This document shows, in pieces, positions 55,408-64,000 of a stretch of 64,000 bases of DNA. Every line of letters starts with the position of its first letter. Position 1 is the stretch's first letter. The stretch is from Crocodylus rhombifer. Lineage: Eukaryota > Chordata > Crocodylia > Crocodylidae. A program made the position numbers and the translations under genes. Below the pieces are notes generated by a model, which was not told where the DNA came from, ran no database searches, and was given only the letters and a program-made list of their open reading frames with translations. The stretch spans positions 639,949 to 703,948 of the forward strand of contig JAVSML010025226.1 of NCBI GenBank assembly GCA_038503035.1, read 5' to 3'.

Positions 55408-57132
55408 TTTGTTATCCATAAACTCATTTAACATCTCTTCTCTTAGTTAAAGAAAATTTCAAAGCAAATTCACCAACTAAAAGTGTTAGGGGGGGAAATA
55501 AGGAAAGTTTTAATTATACTTTTAAATTATTTTATTTTGAAGATTTATTAGAACATGAAGAAAACCCCCTAAAGTTCTGAAGAAATATTAACATAACATG
55601 CCTGTAACTCAAGCTGTGTTTAATGAGAGATGCTGTTTTTTTTCTGCCATGAGGGCTGTAGTCCAATGAATGATAGCTATGAAAGAGGTCACATACATAT
55701 TCATCAAATTCGACATGCACATGTAAACTGGTTTTAATAGGCCATGACAGCAGAAGTTGTGTCAGGCAAATAGCTGCACATGTGCTCATTCCCTCGACTG
55801 GTATATTTAGCCATTAATGCTCTGGTATCCATGGATGAAATATTAGCTTGTTAACTTAAGACCATCAGTTGTTGCTGATGTTTAGTGGCAACAAAAAAAC
55901 AAAGATTCCCTCTGCAACTTTATTATATGCAGAACTGGAATTGAATTATTACAATTTTATTGTAATATTTCCTTTTCCTTCCCTTATTTATTACAGAGGA
56001 TATTTGCAAATGATAAATTGGAATGTAGCTACATTATAAATAAGGGGTCTGTTGATTCATATATACTCCAAGGGTTGGGTCCTACTCTTTTCATGAGTTC
56101 TTATACTATATATGGGTTTTGCATTCAGAGTGGAAACCATTTGCCACACTTTCATGTTTCCATGGGCACATGGTGCCATGTACGTTAAGGAAAGTGTACA
56201 CTCAAATACAACATGACCCTGTATAACCTTCCTTTCTGTGCAGAAAAGGATAAAATATCATTACGGTTTTGAGTGCAGATCAGCAATGAGGTTTAACCAT
56301 AGCAAAGCTCTGCATCACCATGACTAAATTATATTATGTGTCTTCAGAACACAATGCAATATAATGTAGAGATACCCAAGATAGCTCAGCTCCTGGAAAG
56401 AGAACAACCACCTTAGTGCAGGATTCCACTCAGGCTTCTTAGAAATGGGGCCAATTCTCACTCACTTGGTGACCTCTATACAGTACTGCATTGAATAGGT
56501 GTCTGACAATGGCCCAATTTCACCTGAAGGGAGACAATGCCCCAACCCAGACTAAACTGTTGATTGCTAGTTTGGACACTCATCAAGCAGGGGAGCGATG
56601 TGGTTGTGAACATCTTCCTGCTGAGGAAGCGGTCCGCTTCTTGGGCGAGTGAATAAATCAGTAGTCTATAGTATAGTGAAGTGGGAACCACCATTGTTGC
56701 TGTTTTTGAATGGAAGAAGGTGCTGGACTTTGTGCTGAACAAAATATTCTTAGATCATGCCTACTAGATCAGTCCTCTCAGGGGTCCATGAGCTTATAAG
56801 CCATGCTTATCACCCATGCTAGACCAATACGGTTAACAACCTGGATAGCTGACACATGGGAGATATTGATTTTTGCCAATTTTTAAAACTGAAAATCTTC
56901 ATATTTTCCAAAGCAGGAAGCAACTGTGACCACCTGAAACCTGAGATCCTGCTCCTGCCCTTGTTTCAAGGTAATTTGCATCATCACAGATCCTCACAGG
57001 AGGTGAGAGGCTTCATAGCAGCTATGAGCTGACTGCCCAGAGGAGTTTTCCATCTATTGACTCCTCTGTGAAATCCTGTGAAATATGAACTTTCATTTCT
57101 ACCCAGGAGAACTTTTACAATCTTTTCTCCAA
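55408..57132. other. No gene seen
   Basis: AT-rich. The 88-codon minus-strand frame at 56476-56742 has no recognisable domain. Nothing else can be supported. Confidence 0.4.
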
Positions 57133-57245
57133 TGCCTGAAGAAGGGTGTTTGTGCCCCAAAACTTACAATTAAAGATTTTTTTTTGCAAAAATCTTGTTA
57201 GTCTAATAAAAGATATCATCTCTACTATGAGTCCTGATCACCCAT
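57133..57245 (+). repeat. Dispersed repeat with hammerhead-like core, copy 2
   Basis: It contains CCTGAAGA (57135), GGG...CCCC able to form a short stem, then AAAAC, and the tail GTTAGTCTAATAAAAGATAT. The same order is seen at 20630-20785. The position expected to be G of the GAAA box is C here, so the ribozyme core would be dead in this copy. Confidence 0.45.
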
Positions 57246-58449
57246 ACTTTGTACTTTGTAATTGGCTTAATCACGATATAGGCTCATGATATAGTTACTA
57301 GGTTAGCCAAGGTGGTGGAAGTCCTGGGCCTGCCCTGAAGAAGTACTTTAGGAGACTAGGTAACTCAGTTGGTAAACACTCAGCATCTATCCCTTTCATG
57401 TACCAAAGCTGACAGACAGGATATTTATGGATCTTTCTGCCAGATCTAAGGATGCAGACAGAAATGCAGCTCCCTGCTGTAACTGAAAATGCTTTTCAGG
57501 TTGTGTTCTGAGTTACAAAGATCCTCCGGACCAAACAGAAATTCACTGTTGGTTCCAGGGGGAGGGAAACCTAGACGCTGGCTGCAGCCTGTAGCTAGTT
57601 TCTCCTAGCAACAGCCCATTTCAGAATGAGAGGAGGGAAAGGGAGCAGAGGGAGCTCATTCTAGGGGTTCCCCAGTGGACACTGGAGGGAGGGGTGGGTA
57701 AATACACCCAGGTAGGCTCCAATACACCTGCCTCACTCTCCAGCAGGGGCTGAAGACCCACCCCACTTCCCCCCCGCCCCGACCAAACTCCCCAGCTCCC
57801 TTTCCCCTCTCTCATTCTGAAAACAGCTTGAGACAGACAATGATTTTAGAAGAGGGTCTATTTTGAAATGTCTTCATCTGACCCCTCATACAACAAGGGG
57901 TCAGATTTTCACCAACTCCGCCATTTTTAAGCAGTCTGCAGCTGTGTACTTGCGTTTGGTCATGGCTATAAACTGCTTTCTGTGTCTAGATCAGGCAAAA
58001 ATTGTCACTTCTGTCTGTGCCTATATTAAATTCTGCCTAAGTTGCACATCAGCCATCAACTCCTTTTTGGGATCTTACCATAGCAATGGCATATCTCCAT
58101 TCAAGTGAGAGCTACACTAGTTTACACTAGGTGAGGTGCAACAGTTCAGCTAACCTCTTTTTCCTGTACAGAAAACAGAACTAGTAGTATGTAATCCTTT
58201 CCTTCTTTGCAGGCAATAACATATTTCTATTTTAAGAGAAAGGGGATAAGTAGTATTTATGGAAGCAAGACGCAGCTTATGTGCAAACTTTTCCTCTCTT
58301 AAGAGATGAAAGCATTGATGTATTGCAATCTTATTTGCTTCAGCTTTGTGTGTTTCTTTAAAAAGTGGTCTGGATCTCCACCACAGCATTTGTAAGGCTA
58401 GATTGCTGTGGTGCATAAAGCCTGCCACCTTTACTTCCTTCACCCTCCC
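57246..58449. other. No gene seen
   Basis: A GC-rich, pyrimidine-rich stretch at 57690-57810 gives short frames on the minus strand but no domain. Confidence 0.4.
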
Positions 58450-58686
58450 CAACACACACACACACTGGTCTCCATGAGTTAATGAACCAGCCACTTCCAT
58501 GGACGTATTAACTCTGCACAGAATTAACAACAGTAAGGATCATCCTGATATAAATCAAGATCAGGATTACACAGATGCACGCACTAATCTCAATGAATTA
58601 ATGAATCAGCCACTTCCAGGAGTATAATATTATAGGCTTGTTAACTAAGCACAGAATTAAAAATAGGATGAATTATCCTTTTAAAA
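58450..58686. repeat. Diverged tandem duplication of about 115 bp
   Basis: The first unit has CTCCATGAGTTAATGAACCA, GCCACTTCCATGGA, GCACAGAATTAACAACAG and GGATCATCCTGAT. The second has CTCAATGAATTAATGAATCA, GCCACTTCCAGGAG, GCACAGAATTAAAAATAGGA and TGAATTATCC. The order is the same, with several indels. A CA run precedes the first unit. Confidence 0.7.
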
Positions 58687-60204
58687 ATAGGCAAACACAC
58701 TTGTGCATGCCCCCCCCCACAAATGCACAAATAAGACACGTGCCTTGTTATGCAAAACCCTGGTTCAGCCAGGACTGAGCTCTCTGGCTGCATGGAGCAT
58801 CCTGTTATCAGCATCACTCCCTCTCCTGCTGGCCCCTGTTGGCTAATACCTACTATCAGTTCAACAGCAGCTCATCATAAAACTTGTAGTGGTATTATCC
58901 CTAAAGCAGGGGGAGCTGGAGTGACACTAACAACAGGACTTTGCCCCTGTCCTAAGCAGCCAGAGCACTGAGCCCTGTCTGAGCTGGTGCCAACTCAGTC
59001 CCCTGCCTCTTCCAGCATGCCCCTACTTTCATTCCCCTGTGGAAGTCAGTTTCCTCACTTAAGATGTACACTTCAGTTTTGGATGGCTAATTTTTGGGAG
59101 GAAGGTGCATGGGGTGTGCAAATACATGTAGTGTGTGTGTTTGTGTGCCTGTATAGTTTTATTGTCGTGCCCATATTAACAAGCCTATAAAGTGGAAACA
59201 CTGGTGATTCTCTACTACTTTAGCTATTTCTGCTAAGGTTTGCACAGCCTTCCTTTCAAAATCTCAGAAGCTAAGAACAGTCCCTTTTGAAATGTCAGGT
59301 GTCAGTGAGGACAGACATCACCTGTAGACTTGACCAAGCGAGGGCTACTTTTCTTAAAATCTGAAAGTATTAAAAACAGATCATGCTAAAGCAACTCTTA
59401 CTGACAACAGTATGTGAGTGGAGCCCCCACCCACCCATTCATGCTCAAATCTGTTCCAATTTAACTATCAAAACCTACTATATTAAAATGTTCTGTGTGC
59501 ATGTGCAAGTTCTTGACAGAAAGACTAGGCCTAGATTCTCTCCAGTCTGCAGCAGAGGAAAGCCACCAGGGACTGGATGTAGATTCTTTAGCACTGCTCC
59601 AATGGGCAGCATGCAAAGTGTGAATTATGATGCATGGTATAACTTCAGCCATGTTCCCTCCTGACCTCAGCTGCCTCTAGAAATGTTGTTCATGCCAGTG
59701 CTAAGAATGGGTGTTAAGTCTTAGCTAATATGGCTTTTGTCAGCTGAGAGTCACGGCCCTAAGCAGGCAATTCTTTAACTGCCCAGCTACCACCTGACTG
59801 AGCAATGCAAAAGAGCCCACACCAAGAGGGAGAGATGCTGGCTTTTAATATAATTTTCCCCCAACACATCTCACCCATAATTCTGCACCGACACCATGGC
59901 CTGATCATGACACTTGGTAGAATTCCCAGCATGTTCATAGGATTGTTGGCTCAGGAATCCAGGGACAAGGGAAGGTGCTACTCTAAACAATGACATTTTA
60001 GAAACTAAACCCAGACTCCAAAATGTGTTCTGAGTGAAGGGACATAACTAACTTCTGCCATGCCTCAAGGGAGGGAAAGTGTGATCAGTCTTACCTGCTC
60101 CAGGAGTCAAAAGACCCTGCTGCTGCTGGCTGTGTAGCTGTCTGCCTACCCACTGCTGCTGCTGCTATGGTGTCTGTGCACCTAGTTGCTACTGCCCCAT
60201 GTAA
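58687..60204. other. No gene seen
   Basis: Frames of 60-93 codons are present but none shows a domain. A CTG/TGC-rich patch lies at 60115-60170. Confidence 0.4.
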
Positions 60205-60690
60205 TGGGTGCATCTACATGTGTTACTAGCATGGAGTAATAAATTCCAGTGTATATTGTGCTGGAATTAATTGCTCCTGGGTGCAGCATTTGGATGTGTG
60301 CCCAGGACCACAGCAAGTTGAGCTGGGTCAGAGCAGCCCCCACTGGCAAGGGACCCGGGGTGTCAGTCTGCTAGCCTGGAGCTGCTGCAGCCCAGCTCAG
60401 TGTGCTGCGGAAGGACTGGCAGGGGCATGAGGGTGCTTCTGTGTGGGGCTATCTGTCAGGCAGCCCCCTCACTGAACCACCCTTGTGCCCCTGCCAGCCC
60501 CGTCAGAATCTACATGTGCACTATGGTGGAGTAAATAACTCCACCGTAGAATAATATTTATGTTGGGCAGTACTGTTCTTCTGTTTTAATTAGTTTCCTG
60601 TTGCCTAACAGAGCTGTGCATGTAGATGTTCAGACTTTACTGAAGAGCTAATTAGGCCGCTGTGCAATAAATGTTCTGTATAAATGCACC
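60205..60690. mobile_element. Fold-back element of the TGCATCTACA group, copy 4
   Basis: The left end is GGGTGCATCTACATGTG (60206) and the right end is CTGTATAAATGCACC (to 60690). Internal copies of the terminal word occur at about 60510-60520 (GAATCTACATGTGCAC) and 60615-60630 (TGTGCATGTAGATGTTC). Words such as AATTAATTGCTCCTGGGTGC match, in inverse, the inner part of copy 2. It lies next to copy 5. Confidence 0.5.
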
Positions 60691-60694
60691 TACT

Positions 60695-60755
60695 GGATGC
60701 ATCTATATGAGACACTACATTGCCATACCAATGACCTATGGTGACAGTGTAGCAT
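60695..60755. mobile_element. Fold-back element of the TGCATCTACA group, copy 5, left part
   Basis: GGATGCATCTATATGAGACA, then CTACATTGCCATACCAATGA and GTGTAGCAT, follow the first part of copy 3 (36653-36926) word for word apart from a gap. It breaks off after AGCAT (60751-60755). The rest is at 62541-62780. Confidence 0.65.
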
Positions 60756-62540
60756 AACCCCCAGGTTTTCTTTCTTTTTTAAATATATTTTAAAATGCAT
60801 TCCCTCCCCTCCTCAACCATTTCTGACTTTTTCTCTCTCTCTCTATTCCCTATAGATAAGCGTAAGTGAGCTCAGACTTAGGATAAGGTTTAACATTTTT
60901 ATTTTGGTAGCAAATTTTTGGTTTTGGATATCCACTGTTTCATATTGTATAAGTGTTACGTTTGTATTGATTTTTACTGTTGTGTATTGTGTTATTATCA
61001 TTTTTGTATTGATTTTTATTGTTTCATATGGATATTGTATGGTTTAGGCCTGTGTTTGTAAGTGAACCAAAGTCATGTCAAGTTTCTATTTTATATGTCA
61101 AGCCTCTATCTTGTGTCCTCTGCCTGGGCATTCCATGTTGCAACTGTATGAGTCACATACCCCTCCCATGTAAATTGGTTCCTGGATGAATCAATGCAAG
61201 GTGATGGCCCAGTTGTTACAGGCCATTCAGTAGAGGCCTGCTGCCATTGTATTTCAATCATTCCCAATCACTTCTCATTCATCCAGGAACCATGAACCTC
61301 ACCCAGGAACAGAGACAAGAACCCACCATTTGAAAGACAAAAGACCCTGCAGAACCAGCAACTCTTACTATTACAGACACCCAAAACTGCACATCCCTGC
61401 ATGGAGCACACATGCTCAGTACACCAAGGTCTGACCCTTGCTTGGGCATGCCTCCTGTCACTAGGGTCACACAAGGTCTGCCCCTATAAAAAGGGGCAGT
61501 GAAGACAGACCCAATGGTAACGCCATTTCCATCCAGACCAGACTAGCTTCAAGTCACCTATCCACCCCAGAGGCCCTGCCGGCAATCCCCTCTGGACAAC
61601 ACCAAGCTGAAGGAGACCCTGACTGGCCATCGAGGATCATCTTCCAGCTTGGGATAGGTAGATATTACCTGCACACCTCCTCCTACAATTTGGACTCTTT
61701 CTCTCTGTCTCTCTCTCTCCTCCTGGACTCCTGAAGCACTCCCTGCAACTTCTCTAGCTGCCCTGAAGCCATCCTCTGGCTCCCCACACCCAGAGCCACT
61801 CTTTAACACCCACACTTTCCCTTAATCCCATTTTCCCTCTCCCCACCTACTTTTTCAGCTCCCCCGTAGCTCTGGCTCCAGTCCCAGACTCTGTGCCAAC
61901 ATGCTTCCCTGTTCTGCAGGCTTTGGGTGTTGTCTTTTAATCAATTAAGATGAGTTAACCTGAAGTTACCCCCAAGCCTCAGTTTTTCAGCCCAGGCCCC
62001 TCTAGTCTACCGGTTCTAATCCCGGTCCTGGTGACTTTCATTCCAAGCAACTTTCACTCCCTACACTTCTACTTTATTACCTTAACCTTTCCCCAAGTAT
62101 CCCAAGTACACCAAGCACATACATACACATCACAACACCCAACTTAGGAACTCATCTGTGTGTATGTGTGTGAATTAGTGAATACATATATATAGATATC
62201 ATTGTGTGTTTGTGGTATATGAATTAGTAATCCACGTACGTGTATTGGATGTGCAGGTGTTGCTAACTGGTAACTGATTCTGTGTAAATTTGGTGTGTGT
62301 AGTGTGTATGGGCTTAAACTGGTGATAGGTGTGCATGAACCTAGACTGGTTATTTTGAACCTGTGTGTATCTGAGTTACTAGTGTGAGTCTATATGCCTA
62401 GTAGGGGTATATGCACCTAGTGAGTGTATGTGTGCTTAATTGATTTTTATGTGTGCATGTGCAATTGTACACCATGCCCTCCTGTCTAACAGTGCAATAT
62501 TGAGATCCTGAGCATTGGCCTCACCCCTCAGGACAACAAC
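60756..62540. mobile_element. 1,785-bp insert of unknown type, flanked by AGCAT
   Basis: This segment sits exactly between the two parts of fold-back copy 5. Both sides have AGCAT (60751-60755 and 62541-62545), so a 5-bp target duplication is likely. It has no protein frame. It contains a symmetric CCCCTATAAAAAGGGG (61481-61496) with a TATA box, pyrimidine-rich runs at 61680-61880, and a TG-rich stretch at 62150-62480. A 5-bp duplication and a TATA box would fit a solo LTR or an LTR-derived element, but its ends (AACCCCCAGG and GGACAACAAC) are not TG...CA. I do not recognise the family. Confidence 0.5.
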
Positions 62541-62780
62541 AGCATTGGTGGGCATGAATCATGACACCAATCCTACTGCAGAGTAGCAATGAGCTAAAGT
62601 GCAGTAGCTCATTGCTACTGCACAGTTGGGTTGGAAACAACCTGTGCACCACCGGACTGTGCAGAATCGGTGGTTACTGCCCAGTCATTTAGTACTGCCA
62701 GAGGTTACTGCCCAGACAAAACAAGTACTAAATGACTGCACAGTAACTACTGAGCAGCTTGGAGCCCTTGTAGATGCAGC
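62541..62780. mobile_element. Fold-back element of the TGCATCTACA group, copy 5, right part
   Basis: Beginning AGCATTGGTGGGCATGAATC it continues copy 3: CCGGACTGTGCAGAATCGGT, GGTTACTGCCCAGTCATTTA, GTACT, and the right end TTGTAGATGCAGCC. Together with 60695-60755 it makes a complete element. Confidence 0.65.
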
Positions 62781-63331
62781 CACTGTGAAGCTTCCTAGGG
62801 AACTGGAAAGTCCGGCACCCTCTCTAAATCAGTGCCCAGGGCTAGTGCCATGCTTGCCTATCTTGCATTATGGTACTATCTGGGTATGTATTTATTTGTC
62901 TATTTTAAGGAAGTGCATTGTACCTTTATGATATCAGTACTATCCATGCTATTGTTAAGTCTGTGCCAAGCCTATAAAGTATAGCCCTGAAAGTGGCTGC
63001 TTCATTGAGATCAGAGCATCTTGGACTACCTCCTTTTTAGGTGAGTACATGCATGCGTTCCCTGGAGAACAAAGATCCTTCCCTTTGTTTTGTCTTTGGC
63101 CCCATTTAGAATACCACACTACCTGTGATATGGGTCAGCAGTAAAGGCAATAAATAGTTCATCACACAGAGTAAAACACTGGACCTTTTTATTTCCAAAG
63201 GGGTCTTTTTCAGAAGCTCTGTATTTAAAAAAATGCTTTCCATATTTTTCCATGGCAAGTCAGAGCCTCATCCTTCCTTGTGAAATCATGGGACTCTCAA
63301 TATAGGTCCTGTCCTGTGCTCCATCCAGTTG
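62781..63331. other. No gene seen
   Basis: No coding or repeat signature was recognised. Confidence 0.4.
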
Positions 63332-63450
63332 ATTCATAGATTGTAAGGCCAGAAGGGACCTTGGAAGATCATTGGGTCCAGCCCCCTGCACCAAGCAGGA
63401 AAGATCACTGGGGGTCAGGTGATCCCAGCAAGTATCCTGCCTTCAACAGT
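63332..63450 (-). mobile_element. CR1 3' end fragment
   Basis: GATTCATAGATTGTAAGGCC, AGAAGGGACCTTGGAAGATC, GGGTCCAGCCCCCTGCACC and AAGCAGGAAAGATCACTGGG are the reverse of a CR1 tail and 3' region. Its words match the start of the CR1 at 33722. It is strongly 5' truncated. Confidence 0.75.
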
Positions 63451-63468
63451 GGCCACCACCACATACTT

Positions 63469-63570
63469 TAGAGCAGAAGCATCAAATTTGTTGGACCCCA
63501 CGAGCCAGATCCAGATCCTGGGGCTTCTATTTTGGATATGGCTTGTGGAGGGCCTCTGGGCTGGATGGCC
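63469..63570. mobile_element. Possible hAT MITE end
   Basis: The words AAGCATCAAATTTGTTGGAC, CCCACGAGCCAGATCCAGAT and GGATGGCCCACAAG recall the CTCAAACT...GGCCCGCGGGCCAGAT end shared by a group of vertebrate hAT elements. A related word (CATGGGCCAAATCTATTCTG) recurs at about 63852. No ends or target duplication could be fixed. Confidence 0.35.
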
Positions 63571-63770
63571 CACAAGTGATAACAGTGGTGTTCATCTTCC
63601 TACTATTCTGGATCCTCTGTTTTAGTGTGCTGAAGAAGTTAATACTGCTGCTGCCTACCCCCGCTTTTTCCTTGCCACCAATCTTAGTTGCCAATGGCAA
63701 CTAAAAACCCTGATTTTGGCAGTGAGTAAGTGGGAGAGAAGGTGAGTGACACTAACTCTGGGTTCCACAG

Positions 63771-63822
63771 CATAGTGAAATAGTAGGCATTAATGTCATA
63801 GGGAAATAGTAGGGATTAATGT
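63771..63822. repeat. 26-bp tandem duplication
   Basis: CATAGTGAAATAGTAGGCAT plus TAATGT at 63771-63796 is followed at once by CATAGGGAAATAGTAGGGAT plus TAATGT at 63797-63822, with two differences. Confidence 0.9.
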
Positions 63823-64000
63823 CATCACTGGCAACTGTGGCATTGAGTCCCATGGGCCAAATCTATTCTGCAGATTGGAGGGTCTTGCTTGTAAGAAGCC
63901 CTGCAGGCAGTATGATCCACCTCTGTGAGACAGATCTAGACCATTTGCCATGTGCCTCATACACCTACTTCAGAGGAAAGTGCAAGGCATTGTACAGTGA

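Noticed and set aside
1..64000. CRISPR array, bacterial operon or riboswitch
   Set aside because: No regularly spaced repeats, ribosome-binding sites or compact operons; the sequence is vertebrate in character.
1..64000. tRNA or rRNA genes
   Set aside because: No cloverleaf with both internal promoter boxes and no rRNA words were found by eye; a covariance search would be needed to exclude diverged copies.

Overview
The window is vertebrate nuclear DNA with no host gene that I can support. It is AT-rich and CpG-poor, has no long open frames outside transposons, and carries at least twelve CR1-type LINE copies of several ages. The abundance and youth of CR1, together with hAT and Harbinger remnants and many fold-back (MITE-like) elements, points to a sauropsid. 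I think a crocodilian is most likely and a turtle second. This is judgement from repeat content, not a database match.

Layout. 1-6850: quiet AT-rich DNA with short repeats and one CR1 3' scrap. 6850-15410: a nested structure in which an old CR1 is split by a hAT transposon, which is itself split by two younger CR1 copies. The first of these (8440-11477) has an ORF2 of 951 codons broken by a single TAG. 15.4-27.8 kb: mostly featureless, with scraps of CR1, a degenerate RTE/BovB-like endonuclease, a Harbinger transposase piece and a strong 83-bp inverted repeat. 27.8-36.2 kb: an old CR1 split by a younger one, a decayed CR1 with ORF1 and endonuclease traces, and a long minus-strand CR1 with an internal deletion. 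36.6-44.2 kb: fold-back elements, a G-rich stretch and a 256-bp hAT-type MITE with an 8-bp target duplication. 44.5-51.2 kb: two CR1 copies placed 5' end to 5' end; the second keeps ORF1 and ORF2 but has lost part of its reverse transcriptase to an unrelated 0.8-kb segment. 51.2-64 kb: a palindromic repeat, a CR1 with a 362-bp deletion, tandem duplications, and a fold-back element split by a 1,785-bp insert of unknown type flanked by AGCAT.

The genes do not form a pathway. The coding material is selfish-element protein: CR1 ORF1 (esterase-like), CR1 ORF2 (endonuclease plus reverse transcriptase) and DNA-transposon transposases. Every copy seen is inactivated. The interest lies in the insertion order, the junctions and the unexplained inserts.
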